In this document: positions 8,759 to 18,012 of the stretch, one piece after another
Layout: each line of letters starts with the position of its first letter
Position numbering within the stretch: position 1 is the stretch's first letter
From: Brevinema_A sp051649245
GTDB taxonomy: Bacteria; Spirochaetota; Brevinematia; Brevinematales; Brevinemataceae
NCBI GenBank assembly: GCA_051649245.1
Contig: JBOFGS010000012.1
Location: forward strand, 164,518 to 228,517
DNA: 64,000 bases
Direction of reading: 5' to 3'
Position numbers and translations under genes: made by a program
Notes under the pieces: generated by a model
The model's input: the letters and a program-made list of their open reading frames with translations, nothing else
The model's database searches: none
Told to the model about the DNA's origin: nothing

Positions 8759-10048
8759 GTGAAATTAAAAATATTATTAGTAATTATTTTTGTAACAATA
8801 GCTCCTTTGTCTCTCCAAGCTCAATCAAATCAAGAAGTGTCTTCCAATTATTCCCCTGTACATTGGGCTGCGGCACAAGGTTATACAGAAATGCTCAAAG
8901 TTCTTACCGACAAAGGTTATGATATTAATGGACAAGATGATTCAGGATTTACTCCATTGCATTACGCAGCAGCAGCTGGTAAATTTGATAGTGTTAATTT
9001 TTTAGTTTCTAAAGGAGCAGATCTTTATCTTGTGAATAAAGATAATTTAACTCCCATGTCTCTTGCTGCACAAGCTGGTGAACAAAAAATTGTTGATTTT
9101 TTATTTGTAAAAATGAGATCAACACGTGTAGAACAACTTAAAGCTCAAGTAGAACAAGAAAGAGTAAATACTGATTTAGCAAAAGCTGCAAAAGCTCGTG
9201 CAGAAGCAGAACGTCTTAGACAAAAAGCTGAACAATGGACTAAAGAAGCGTCTTTTTGGAAAGCTGAAGCTCAAAAATGGACACGAGAAGCTAATTTGCT
9301 TAAAGAAAAACAAATTCAATTGGATCAAATTACAAAAGAAAAATTAACACAGGCAATTGCAGATAAGAAAAATGCTCTTGAAAATTATGAAGCTGAACGA
9401 TTGGCAAGAGCTGCTGCTGAGCGATTACTTAAAGAACAAAGTGCAAATCTTGATGCCCAATTAAAAGCATATCAAGCTCAAAATGCTGCTCTCGCTGCTC
9501 AACAAGCTACAGATATTGCTATTGAAAATCTTGCTAATGAATTTATTAAACAAGGAATTAGTCAAAATAGTGAGATTATTCCTCCAACAGTAACTACAAA
9601 TAGTAATGGTCAATTATATTTTATTGATCCTAATGCTCCCGCTGTTCCTGTGAATATTCTTGCAGAAACACCTATATTGACTGATGACCCAAGTATTTCA
9701 TTACCTCAACAAGTTACCAAATCCACTAATATTGGTGAAGTAACAATTGATCCAGGATTATTACAATTTGGTGAAGGTATTGCTCCTCAAAATTTTGAAG
9801 AATCTCTACCTGTTATTGTCCAACCACCTACACCTAAACCTGTCGTTGTTGAACCAGAAGAGCCTCCAACTCCTGTTGTTTCTCCAACTCCAGCTCCAAC
9901 TCCAACTCCAGATCCTGTTGTTTCTCCAACTCCAGCTCCTGAGCCAATAGAAACAAATACAGATATTGAAATTGTTGAAGAAGATCCATTTGCAAATAAT
10001 GATGTTATTGAAAGTTCTTATGGGTATGATCAATATGATCAATATTAA
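8759..10048 (+). CDS. exported ankyrin / coiled-coil / proline-rich protein
   Basis: GTG start with GAGAGGA 8 nt upstream; 429 residues. The signal peptide ends near LSLQAQS (residue 22). Two to three ankyrin repeats follow (SPVHWAAAQG, SGFTPLHYAAAAG, DNLTPMSLAAQAG). Residues about 120-260 form a highly charged, Ala/Glu/Lys-rich coiled coil. A low-complexity C-terminal half contains a (PTPAP)n spacer, an acidic stretch and a tyrosine-rich tail (YGYDQYDQY). This looks like a periplasm-spanning or envelope-tethering architecture; function is unknown. Its adjacency to another ankyrin protein suggests a shared envelope role. Confidence 0.85.
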   Translation: MKLKILLVIIFVTIAPLSLQAQSNQEVSSNYSPVHWAAAQGYTEMLKVLTDKGYDINGQDDSGFTPLHYAAAAGKFDSVNFLVSKGADLYLVNKDNLTPMSLAAQAGEQKIVDFLFVKMRSTRVEQLKAQVEQERVNTDLAKAAKARAEAERLRQKAEQWTKEASFWKAEAQKWTREANLLKEKQIQLDQITKEKLTQAIADKKNALENYEAERLARAAAERLLKEQSANLDAQLKAYQAQNAALAAQQATDIAIENLANEFIKQGISQNSEIIPPTVTTNSNGQLYFIDPNAPAVPVNILAETPILTDDPSISLPQQVTKSTNIGEVTIDPGLLQFGEGIAPQNFEESLPVIVQPPTPKPVVVEPEEPPTPVVSPTPAPTPTPDPVVSPTPAPEPIETNTDIEIVEEDPFANNDVIESSYGYDQYDQY

Positions 10049-10067
10049 TAAAATAGCTAATTAACAT

Positions 10068-10104
10068 AAAGAGAGGATAGAGCATTTCGCTCTATCCTCT
10101 CTTT
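10068..10104. terminator. bidirectional Rho-independent terminator
   Basis: A perfect 16-bp stem (10068-10083 with 10089-10104) has a 5-nt loop and A/T runs on both sides. It lies between the convergent ankyrin gene and the DUF1295 gene. Confidence 0.9.
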
Positions 10105-10134
10105 AATTTCATATTTTTTATCTTTGTTCATTTA

Positions 10135-10935
10135 TTATCTTAATTTAGGAAAGATATATGGTGTGTTTTCTGAATATTCTTGCCAATCGCTGTATTTCGT
10201 CATTTTTTCTTCTGTCATAGGACCTGTTATTTTTGAAATAATGATATAAATCATTATTGGAGAGATTAAGGTGATCGTATTCATAATAATATTAAAAGTT
10301 ATATTATTTGGTACAAATACTCTTGTTGCAACCCAAAGTCCAAACCAAAACATTATTTCTCCAAAATAATTTGGATGTCTTGAGTACTTCCACAACCCTT
10401 TTCGTAGTAATTTTCCAGGTTCTTTATAAATAACTAATTGTCTGTCACTTATTGTTTCTATTATAAGAGCTACAAGACAAATGATACTTCCTAAAATCAT
10501 AAAGAAAATATTAAATCCAGATGAAATTATTTTTGTATCAAGAGAAAAATAAAAATACAATGGGACACACATAATCCAAATAAACAATGCTTGTGAAACA
10601 AATACTATTAAATACGATCTAAATGTAGAATAATTTGCCTTAAGAGCTTCATACCGCGGATCTTCTTTTATGTAAAACATTCGATTAGCAAGATGAAGTC
10701 CCAGCCGTAATCCCCAAAGGGTAATTAGGATTACGATTATTATAGGTAGATTAAACTCAAAACCTCGAATTAACCACCCTAATAATGCAACGCCAACAAA
10801 TCCTGAACTCCAAAATACATCTACAATTGCCCATTTGTTTTTCTTCTGAGCATAGATGAAGACTACAGTAACAGCAATCCATAATAATAACGCACTAGAT
10901 ATAGCGTATAATGGTAATAGTATATTAAAATCCAT
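10135..10935 (-). CDS. DUF1295-family multi-pass membrane protein (isoprenylcysteine-methyltransferase/steroid-reductase-like fold)
   Basis: A 266-residue integral membrane protein with about seven hydrophobic segments. The C-terminal signature, KGLWKYSRHPNYFGEIMFWFG, is the hallmark of DUF1295 proteins and is related to the SAM-binding core of ICMT-like methyltransferases. The start is taken at the ATG at 10935, with GGAGG 5 nt upstream, rather than the ATG at 10947. The substrate is unknown; relatives are annotated as membrane-lipid or steroid-type reductases without biochemical support. Confidence 0.85.
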   Translation of the reverse strand: MDFNILLPLYAISSALLLWIAVTVVFIYAQKKNKWAIVDVFWSSGFVGVALLGWLIRGFEFNLPIIIVILITLWGLRLGLHLANRMFYIKEDPRYEALKANYSTFRSYLIVFVSQALFIWIMCVPLYFYFSLDTKIISSGFNIFFMILGSIICLVALIIETISDRQLVIYKEPGKLLRKGLWKYSRHPNYFGEIMFWFGLWVATRVFVPNNITFNIIMNTITLISPIMIYIIISKITGPMTEEKMTKYSDWQEYSENTPYIFPKLR

Positions 10936-11033
10936 TATAACCTCCATTAATCTTTATAATATAATATATACAAAGTTTGCAAAAAACGCAATATAATATT
11001 ATAAATATCTAAATTTGTATTAAGGAGCCTACA

Positions 11034-11924
11034 ATGGTATTCTTTTTTCCTGGTCAAGGATCTCAATTTATCGGGATGGGTCAAGATTTGATTAAAAAAT
11101 ATAAAATCGCACAAGAAATTTATTCCCAAGCAAATGATATTCTTGGATTTGATATCCAAAAATTGTCTTTTGCGGGTCCAGAAAATGAATTAACAAATAC
11201 GAAATTTGCTCAACCTGCAATCTTAGTTTATCAACATATCTTAACCACTATTCTCAAAGAAAAACAAATGATTCCCACAGCTGTTGCAGGGCATTCTTTG
11301 GGAGAATTTTCTGCTGTATTGGCAAGTGAAATGCTGGATTTTTCATCTGTATTAACACTTGTTCAAAAAAGAGGTGCGTTGATGGCTGATTCTGACCCAG
11401 AACATAAAGGAGCCATGGCTGCTATTTTGGGTTTGGATGATGAAATTGTCATTGATCTTTGTAAGGAAATCTCAAAAACACACTATGTCGAACCTGTAAA
11501 TTTTAATACACCAGGTCAAGTTGTTATTTCGGGTCTTAAAGAGGGTGTTTTAAAAGCATCTGACTTAATGCTCAGTAAAGGAGCTAAACGAGCAGTTCCG
11601 TTAGCTGTAAGTGGAGCATTTCATTCTCAATTAATGAATGCCGCTTCTGATGAATTTGCTTCTATCGTTAATCGTTTAGAATTTAAAAAACCTATTTGTC
11701 CTATTATTTCCAATGTTACTGCTCAATTTTATTCTAACGATCAAGTCAAAAAGCTACTTCCTCTTCAAATGAAATCTCCTGTTCAATGGGTCAAATCTAT
11801 TAATTATTTAATGAATAATGGTTTTTCTCAAGGTATCGAACTGACTCAAGGATCTGTTATTTCAGGAATGATTCGTAAGATTAATAAAGAATTTGAATGC
11901 CAAAAAATTGATGCTTATCTTTAA
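11034..11924 (+). CDS. fabD: malonyl-CoA:ACP transacylase FabD
   Basis: Transfers malonyl from CoA to acyl-carrier protein in type II fatty-acid synthesis. PGQGSQ (6-11), the nucleophilic serine S88 in GHSLGE, and the conserved histidine in SGAFHSQLM (about residue 201) are all present. The 296-residue length fits the family. AAGGAG lies 6 nt upstream of the ATG. It is convergent with fabZ, so two fatty-acid genes are neighbours but not in one operon. Confidence 0.96.
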   Translation: MVFFFPGQGSQFIGMGQDLIKKYKIAQEIYSQANDILGFDIQKLSFAGPENELTNTKFAQPAILVYQHILTTILKEKQMIPTAVAGHSLGEFSAVLASEMLDFSSVLTLVQKRGALMADSDPEHKGAMAAILGLDDEIVIDLCKEISKTHYVEPVNFNTPGQVVISGLKEGVLKASDLMLSKGAKRAVPLAVSGAFHSQLMNAASDEFASIVNRLEFKKPICPIISNVTAQFYSNDQVKKLLPLQMKSPVQWVKSINYLMNNGFSQGIELTQGSVISGMIRKINKEFECQKIDAYL

Positions 11925-11930
11925 ACAAAA

Positions 11931-11964
11931 AAATAAAAAACACCTTTATAGGTGTTTTTTATTT
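11931..11964. terminator. bidirectional terminator between fabD and fabZ
   Basis: A 14-bp stem (11931-11944 with 11951-11964) with an A-run on one side and a T-run on the other. It serves both convergent genes. Confidence 0.85.
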
Positions 11965-12466
11965 ATGCAATACTTCCTTCTTTTGGTGTCATCATTGCAC
12001 TCATGGTACATTCACAAACAAGTTCATGATCAACATATGCTTTTGCTTCAAAAGAATTAATCACACGAGTAAATGATGCTCCATCTTCTGCAATAGATTC
12101 ACGTCGTTTTGTGACATTGATACGATATTCTAAACGATCTCCAGGAATGACAGGTTTTCTAAATTTAACTCCATCAATATTCATAAAAAACATTAAAATC
12201 CCATTTGTATTAAGTTTTGGATAGCGATTTTTTAATTGTGTTAAGGCAATAAAACCTGCACATTGTGCTAACCCTTCTACTTGAAGAACACCTGGCATAA
12301 CAGGAGCATCAGGAAAATGACCATTAAAAAAATCTTCATTAATGCTCACATTTTTATATCCAAGTCCAGAATCTTCATTAACTTCCAACACCCTATCTAC
12401 CAAAAGCATAGGAAAACGATGGGGAAGAATGTTCATAATATCTTTAATATCAAAAAAATGGCTCAC
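11963..12466 (-). CDS. fabZ: 3-hydroxyacyl-ACP dehydratase FabZ
   Basis: Dehydrates (3R)-hydroxyacyl-ACP in fatty-acid elongation. It is a hot-dog fold of 167 residues with the signature NGHFPDAPVMPGVLQVEGLAQ; H50 and E64 are the catalytic pair. ILPHRFPMLLVDR at the N-terminus is typical. AGGAGAT on the minus strand precedes the start. Confidence 0.96.
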   Translation of the reverse strand: MSHFFDIKDIMNILPHRFPMLLVDRVLEVNEDSGLGYKNVSINEDFFNGHFPDAPVMPGVLQVEGLAQCAGFIALTQLKNRYPKLNTNGILMFFMNIDGVKFRKPVIPGDRLEYRINVTKRRESIAEDGASFTRVINSFEAKAYVDHELVCECTMSAMMTPKEGSIA

Positions 12467-12496
12467 AACTATCTCCTAATTATTATAGATTTTTAA

Positions 12497-12525
12497 ATTA
12501 TATCGTATTAATAATTCTTTGTCAA
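12497..12525 (-). promoter_or_regulatory. consensus promoter of fabZ
   Basis: On the minus strand: TTGACA (12525-12520), a 17-bp spacer and TATAAT (12502-12497), 30 bp upstream of fabZ. Confidence 0.75.
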
Positions 12526-12564
12526 TATGTTATCTTATTTTCACATATGATTATTTATAAAATA

Positions 12565-12593
12565 TTGACCTTTGTTTATTATTTTGTTATAAT
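12565..12593 (+). promoter_or_regulatory. promoter of the 12627 lipoprotein gene
   Basis: TTGACC (12565-12570), a 17-bp spacer and TATAAT (12588-12593), 33 bp before the ATG and divergent from the fabZ promoter. Confidence 0.75.
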
Positions 12594-12626
12594 AGTTTAT
12601 AAGAAAATAATATTAGGGTAACATCT

Positions 12627-13097
12627 ATGAGAACTTTATTTTTATTTTGTTTACTGATAACATCTTGTTCTCTTACAAATTCAGAACGAGAACAAGTTAT
12701 TCGTGATGCATTTGTATCAAATATTGTTGGTAGATATGTACCTATTAGACAAGAAATTTCTATGAAAACAATTGATGGAGTTAGAAAAATAACGTTCTCT
12801 CCTACAGGAATGATAGAAATTACCTCTAATGATTCTTATCTTGATATACCGATTGATATTAACATAAATACAGGAAGTATCGGTTCTAGTGAAATTATTT
12901 TTATATCACGTGGGGATCCGACATTAGATTCATCATTGATTGTCAATAACACATTATCAGCAACAGCATATCATTTTACCTTAACCTTAAACACTACTCC
13001 TGTTCTATCATTGACATTTTCTGATAGATTTTCTATAGCTATTAAAGATAACCAACTCTTTATCAATGGATCTGTTGTTGCTAATAAAGTTTCTTAA
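12627..13097 (+). CDS. small lipoprotein, function unknown
   Basis: A 156-residue protein beginning MRTLFLFCLLITSCS: a short hydrophobic leader and a lipobox (LITSC) predict lipid attachment at Cys14. The mature part is beta-rich and polar with no recognised domain. It is monocistronic, with its own consensus promoter and a terminator immediately after the stop. Confidence 0.75.
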   Translation: MRTLFLFCLLITSCSLTNSEREQVIRDAFVSNIVGRYVPIRQEISMKTIDGVRKITFSPTGMIEITSNDSYLDIPIDININTGSIGSSEIIFISRGDPTLDSSLIVNNTLSATAYHFTLTLNTTPVLSLTFSDRFSIAIKDNQLFINGSVVANKVS

Positions 13098-13122
13098 AAA
13101 GTACCTGTGAAAAGGTACTTTT
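13096..13122 (+). terminator. Rho-independent terminator
   Basis: A GTACC/GGTAC-cored stem flanked by A and T runs, directly after the lipoprotein stop. The core resembles the hairpin at 43949-43979. Confidence 0.8.
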
Positions 13123-13196
13123 TAAATGTTGAAAATAATTTATAATTGTATAAGAATATTATAAAAATCATTATACTATTATTTAAGGAGATGTGA

Positions 13197-14171
13197 ATGT
13201 ATAAAGTGGCTATTGTTGGAGCTGGTCCAGCAGGCATTGCGATGGGTGCTGAGCTTGTAGAAGCTGGTATTTCTGCAGAACAAATTATTATTTGTGAAAA
13301 ATCAGATCAAGATAATGCATCTGTTCGACAATTTTATCCTGCAGGTAAAGAAATTAATTCTGTTTATAAAAATATCCAAACCGAACAAATCGGTATCTTA
13401 GGATTTTCTGGTTTAATTTCTATGGACACATACTACCAAATGATTAAAGATACCATTAACAAGTATCGTCTCTCTATCCAATGTAAAACAGAAGTACAAA
13501 AAATCACGAAAAATAATGATTCATTTACTGTTTATACCTCTGGAGATACCATTGAAGCAGAGTATATTGTGTTAGCAAGTGGTGTGTTTTCAAAACCCCG
13601 ACGGCCTGATTATCCTTTATCATCTTCTATAATGCCAAAAATTTCTTTTGATATTATGAATCTTCAAAAAACTAATGCAAAAGGATTAGATATTTTAGTA
13701 GTTGGAGGTGGAGATTCTGCTTCCGAATATGTGCAAACTCTTGCAGCAATGGGTAACCATGTTTCTCTTTCCTATCGTCAAGATAATTTCTTTCGGATGA
13801 ATGAACTTAATAAAGATCGTTTTAATTCCTTAGTGAATGATGGTAAAGTTTCATCTTTCTTATCAACCAATATCACATCTGTAGAGTTTGCTGAGGATAA
13901 AATTAAAGTTGTCTTTAAAGAACAAGAACCATTATTTGTTGATCGAATTGTTTATTCTTTAGGAGGAGCTTCTGCTACTGTATTTATGAATAATTGTGGT
14001 TTAGAATATGATGATATGAATGTTATACTACGTGATTATAAAGAAACCTCTATTGATAAAATGTTTATGATCGGTGATTTAGCAACAGGAAGAAAAGGTG
14101 GATCTTTAATGCTTGCATTTAATGGTGCAAAAGAAGTAATGAATGGATTAAAAGAAAAATATAAATTTTAA
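13197..14171 (+). CDS. FAD/NAD(P)-dependent oxidoreductase, YpdA / thioredoxin-reductase-like
   Basis: A 324-residue two-dinucleotide-fold flavoprotein: FAD motif GAGPAG (8-13), NAD(P)H motif VVGGGDSASEY (168-178) and C-terminal FAD-contacting GDLATG. No CxxC redox pair is present, so it is not a classical thioredoxin reductase. It best fits the YpdA-type family (bacillithiol-disulfide reductase in Firmicutes) or a ferredoxin-NADP-reductase-like relative. Given the CoA-disulfide reductase at 23867, a role in low-molecular-weight thiol recycling is plausible inference. AAGGAG precedes the start. Confidence 0.85.
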   Translation: MYKVAIVGAGPAGIAMGAELVEAGISAEQIIICEKSDQDNASVRQFYPAGKEINSVYKNIQTEQIGILGFSGLISMDTYYQMIKDTINKYRLSIQCKTEVQKITKNNDSFTVYTSGDTIEAEYIVLASGVFSKPRRPDYPLSSSIMPKISFDIMNLQKTNAKGLDILVVGGGDSASEYVQTLAAMGNHVSLSYRQDNFFRMNELNKDRFNSLVNDGKVSSFLSTNITSVEFAEDKIKVVFKEQEPLFVDRIVYSLGGASATVFMNNCGLEYDDMNVILRDYKETSIDKMFMIGDLATGRKGGSLMLAFNGAKEVMNGLKEKYKF

Positions 14172-14191
14172 TTTAACTGATAAGAAAATAT

Positions 14192-14226
14192 TAAAAACCT
14201 CTCATCAAAATGATGAGAGGTTTTTA
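14192..14226. terminator. bidirectional terminator
   Basis: Perfect stem of AAAACCTCTCAT with its complement and a short loop, between convergent genes ending at 14171 and 14229. Confidence 0.85.
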
Positions 14227-14228
14227 GT

Positions 14229-16526
14229 TTATTTAGGTAAGATCGTTGTGAAACTGATAGGAACACGAAAGATTTGTTTTTCCATATTTGCATCAGTTGT
14301 TCCTGCACTAATTGTTTTTTGTCCACCAATGAGATAAATTTTATTATTGTGAACAGCTAAGGAAGCACCGTATAAAGGTCCTGGACTAGTCCCTGGAGCT
14401 AATTTACCAGCATTTCTCCACGTAATACCTCTATTGATAGAATAGATAATGTCTCTTGTAGCAGGATTAAGCATAAAGATAATTCCTCCATAGACCACTC
14501 CTGGAATCAAACCATCATTTGGACTATTAGCTTTTGGTGGTCCATCTGTGGTACCATCATTAACTAATTTCCAAGTATGACCACCGTCTTTACTGCTCCA
14601 AACATCATTAACAGGATCAGCAGTTCCTGCATTATTAGTATAACCACCAACTAAAATAATTTCATCATCAATAACAAAAACATTTGGAAGAGTTCTAGGA
14701 GTCCAGTCAGCATTATCATTTAAGATGTTCCATATAACTCCATTAAATGAACTGAGAATTCTATTTAAAAATGTTCCTGGTTGAGGTGTTCCGGAAGGTG
14801 TAGATGGAGATTGTGTTCCACCAGCTAAGAATATTTGATTCTTGTAGTTGTAAAGAGTACTTTGGTATGTCAGTACCACTGGATCTCTATTTAAAACACG
14901 GTCTGACCAACCACTACTGGTACCAAAGTTATTTAGAAATAGGCGTTGATTATCAATAGCACTTGCACCAAAAGCGTATAATGTATCAAAATTTTGAATA
15001 GATGTTACCTTTGTAACCATTGCTTGTTGTAATGCTACAAGCACACTAGCACTACCAGGAAGTAATGCTTGACCTTTTACAAACGTTGTACTATTGAAAT
15101 TATTATTTAAATCTTCTAATGTATATACTTCGCGTTCGACAGGAGGTAATGTGTTTGGTGGTACAATACTAAATAATGTTGCTGGTGTGGTGTACCCACC
15201 TAAAATATAAATTTTATTATCGGAAACAACAGTACCTAAACCAGAACGACCAACGTTTCCTGCAAGATTATTATTAAATTCAACATTTCTTGATTCAACA
15301 GCAGCATTATTGATAAAAAATCCACGCTCTTTGACAGCTGTTGTTATAAGGTATTGTGTTCCTTCTTTTTTATTGATCTTATCTTCAACAGCTTGTTGTG
15401 TGTTTTCAACAACAAAAAAGGATAATGTATCGTTTATTTTTGTATAACCAAAATATTTATGATGATATTGTCCAAGATTATTTAAGTTTTCTGAGGAAAG
15501 TCGATATATACCAAAGATAGGAGTTCGCTCCATAATGTAAACATCTGTATAAAAAGCACCAACTCTATTGTTATACACAGTGATTACTTCTTCAGATGCT
15601 GCAACAGACCATACTTCTAAGTCTTGGGGATTAAAGGCTTGCTCATTATCAGTACGTACCCATAATTGATTATTTAAAGGATTTAAAGAACCATTAGGTG
15701 TTTGAAGATCTGATTGTACGCCAAATTCCCATTGAAAATTATTTTTGATTTCATTAGCAAAAACAATTAACTCTGTATTTAACTGACTACCGTCGATTAC
15801 TTTTTTTGTAAAATTTGCACGTATTCTTTCTTGAGAAAGATCAACAGAAATTCCTAAAAGGATTAAGTCACCTAATTCATTTTGAAAAGAGTAAATTGAT
15901 TGGGTTGGAGATGTATTGGTACGGAATTGTATATCAAATTTTACAGTAGTATTGTTTTTTCTTTCTTGAATAATGAAGTTCCCTGTATTTAATCCTATTT
16001 CTTGACCAATAGGATAACCGGTAAATGTCCAGTTTTCAGAATCATCAGAATTGAAAATACCTGAACGAGATGTTTGAACCCATGGATTTAATGCTGTAAT
16101 GATAGATAATGAAGAACTACGATTTAAACTTTCTATGATAGATATTGTTTGATTTTGCAGAGAGTTCAACGTCTGTTCCTTTGATCTTTGGATCGATACT
16201 TTAATTTTAGGTGATAATGAACTAGGAATGATGCTTAATGCAAGAAACGATCCGTTATAATTTCCTGTCCCTTCAAGTTTAAATAAAGCCGTATCGTGAC
16301 CTTTTGTTGATGCTTCTGTTAATTTATAAATACCAGAGGCATTTGTTGAAGGACGAGTGATTAATACTTTTTGAGTATCTGCAAAGAAAATGAATCCGGT
16401 ATCATCTTGTTCATATAAACGTGCATCAATGGATTTTAAAAACTCAGAATTAAAAGTTTCAGAAATTTGTGTTAGAGTACACCCAAGTAATGTTAGAAAA
16501 CTTAAAAATAAAACATTTTTTTTCAT
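14229..16526 (-). CDS. large kelch/BNR-type beta-propeller lipoprotein
   Basis: A 765-residue protein starting MKKNVLFLSFLTLLGCTL; the LLGC lipobox predicts lipidation at Cys16. The C-terminal half has repeated kelch/galactose-oxidase-like blades (KIYILGGYT, EIILVGGYTNN, KIYLIGGQKT) interspersed with Asp-box-like DVWSSKDGGHTW and INRGITWRNAG motifs, as in sialidase/BNR repeats. The N-terminal 300 residues are beta-rich and unassigned. Likely a surface or periplasmic binding protein; no catalytic site is visible. A broken relative of the repeat region lies at 63300-63675. Confidence 0.8.
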   Translation of the reverse strand: MKKNVLFLSFLTLLGCTLTQISETFNSEFLKSIDARLYEQDDTGFIFFADTQKVLITRPSTNASGIYKLTEASTKGHDTALFKLEGTGNYNGSFLALSIIPSSLSPKIKVSIQRSKEQTLNSLQNQTISIIESLNRSSSLSIITALNPWVQTSRSGIFNSDDSENWTFTGYPIGQEIGLNTGNFIIQERKNNTTVKFDIQFRTNTSPTQSIYSFQNELGDLILLGISVDLSQERIRANFTKKVIDGSQLNTELIVFANEIKNNFQWEFGVQSDLQTPNGSLNPLNNQLWVRTDNEQAFNPQDLEVWSVAASEEVITVYNNRVGAFYTDVYIMERTPIFGIYRLSSENLNNLGQYHHKYFGYTKINDTLSFFVVENTQQAVEDKINKKEGTQYLITTAVKERGFFINNAAVESRNVEFNNNLAGNVGRSGLGTVVSDNKIYILGGYTTPATLFSIVPPNTLPPVEREVYTLEDLNNNFNSTTFVKGQALLPGSASVLVALQQAMVTKVTSIQNFDTLYAFGASAIDNQRLFLNNFGTSSGWSDRVLNRDPVVLTYQSTLYNYKNQIFLAGGTQSPSTPSGTPQPGTFLNRILSSFNGVIWNILNDNADWTPRTLPNVFVIDDEIILVGGYTNNAGTADPVNDVWSSKDGGHTWKLVNDGTTDGPPKANSPNDGLIPGVVYGGIIFMLNPATRDIIYSINRGITWRNAGKLAPGTSPGPLYGASLAVHNNKIYLIGGQKTISAGTTDANMEKQIFRVPISFTTILPK

Positions 16527-16590
16527 ATAATTACCTTAATAATGAGATTTATGATATTGAGAATATCTTTTATATATTATAATTAGAATA

Positions 16591-18003
16591 TTAATTTGAT
16601 AAAATAGATTCATATTTTTTTAAAATAGGAGCAATTTCTTGTTTAAGAAAATCATCTGTTTGTTGGACAGCAAATCCAATAAAATTACTTGCAGACAAAA
16701 TTTCTTGAATTTCATGTTCTGATAAAGGAAACAAAGGATCATTTCCAAGTAGTTCAATTAAATTATTAGTTAAACCGTGTTGTTTGATATTTTTTGATGC
16801 TTCCATAGAATGATCTCGGATGATTTCGTGGATTGTCTGGCGATCCCCACCTTTTTTGACTGCATACATGAGAAGAGCTTCTGTTGCGATAAAAGGTAAT
16901 TCTTCATTAATATGTTTTTCGATTATTTTTGGATAAATGTTTAGCTTATTTGCAATTTTATCACATAAAATTATTATTGCATCAGTGGCAAGAAATAGTT
17001 GAGGTATGGTCAATCTTTTATTTGCAGAGTCATCAAGTGTCCGTTCAAACCATTGAGTTGACGATACTAAACTAGGTGAGCTACTCAATGAAATAATAAA
17101 TTTTGCAATGGACGCAATTCGTTCTGATAAAATAGGATTTCGTTTATAAGCCATTGCACTTGATCCAACTTGATGTTCTTCAAAAATTTCTTCCACTTCT
17201 TTTAAATGTTGAAGTAAACGAAGATCATTGGTGAATTTATGCGCAGATTGTGCAATTTGATTTAGTACGTTAGCAACAGCAGCGTCAATTTTTCTATCGT
17301 ATGTTTGACCACTCACGGGAATTGTTTTTTCAAAACCAAGCTTGTCAGCAATGAGTTGGTCTAATTTTTTGAATTTTTCATAATCGCCATTTAATAAATC
17401 TGAAAACCCACTACCTGTTCCTACAGCACCTTTGATGCCTCGGATAGTTAATTCATTTAATAAATGATCCACCTGTTTTAAATCCATAAGAAAACTTTGG
17501 ATCCAAAGAGTCGCTCTTTTGCCAACTGTGGTAAGTTGAGCTGGTTGAAAGTGTGTAAATCCAAGGGTAGCGACTGATTTATACTTTAATGCAAATATTG
17601 CTAGTGCGTTGATCGTATGTACAAGACCAATACGAATAATTTTTAATCCTTCTTTCATTTGAATGATATCTGTATTATCAGTCACAAAAGCTGATGTGGC
17701 TCCCAAATGAATAATAGGACGTGCTTTTGGTGCAAGATCGCCATAAGCTTTAATATGTGCCATCACATCATGATGAAGAATTTGCTCATATTCACGAACA
17801 TGTTCATAGTTGATATTGTATTGTTGAGCTTTGAGTTCGGCAATTTGTTCTTCCGTAATAGGGAGTCCAATCTCATGTTCGGCTTCTGCAAGTGCAATCC
17901 ATAAACGACGCCAAGTAGCGTATTTATTATCATTGGAGAAATTTCTGAGCATATTTTCAGAGCTGTAACGTTCCATCCAAGGAGTATTGTAAAATTCAGA
18001 CAT
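16591..18003 (-). CDS. purB: adenylosuccinate lyase PurB
   Basis: Cleaves adenylosuccinate and SAICAR in purine synthesis. It belongs to the fumarase/aspartase superfamily; the signature loop is GSSAMAYKRNP (280-290), with Ala where many members have Pro. HLGATSAFVTDN (99-110) and GFTHFQPAQ (148-156) are further active-site regions. At 470 residues it is of normal length. It lies 9 bp downstream of purA, so the two AMP-forming steps are one operon. Confidence 0.96.
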   Translation of the reverse strand: MSEFYNTPWMERYSSENMLRNFSNDNKYATWRRLWIALAEAEHEIGLPITEEQIAELKAQQYNINYEHVREYEQILHHDVMAHIKAYGDLAPKARPIIHLGATSAFVTDNTDIIQMKEGLKIIRIGLVHTINALAIFALKYKSVATLGFTHFQPAQLTTVGKRATLWIQSFLMDLKQVDHLLNELTIRGIKGAVGTGSGFSDLLNGDYEKFKKLDQLIADKLGFEKTIPVSGQTYDRKIDAAVANVLNQIAQSAHKFTNDLRLLQHLKEVEEIFEEHQVGSSAMAYKRNPILSERIASIAKFIISLSSSPSLVSSTQWFERTLDDSANKRLTIPQLFLATDAIIILCDKIANKLNIYPKIIEKHINEELPFIATEALLMYAVKKGGDRQTIHEIIRDHSMEASKNIKQHGLTNNLIELLGNDPLFPLSEHEIQEILSASNFIGFAVQQTDDFLKQEIAPILKKYESILSN

Positions 18004-18012
18004 CTTATGTTC

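Noticed and set aside
9860..9945. Tandem DNA repeat / CRISPR-like array
   Set aside because: Short CCAACTCCAGCT-type repeats are coding (PTPAP) and in frame; no spacers. No CRISPR array was seen anywhere in the window.
9747..9950. Leu/Gln-rich open frame inside the second ankyrin gene
   Set aside because: It is the shifted reading of the proline-rich PTPAP codons; no ribosome site and low-complexity composition.
9806..10042. Trp/Ser-rich minus-strand open frame
   Set aside because: Antisense of the same low-complexity stretch; not protein-like.
10947..11159. Minus-strand open frame overlapping the fabD start
   Set aside because: Antisense to the conserved fabD N-terminus and it lacks a start signal.
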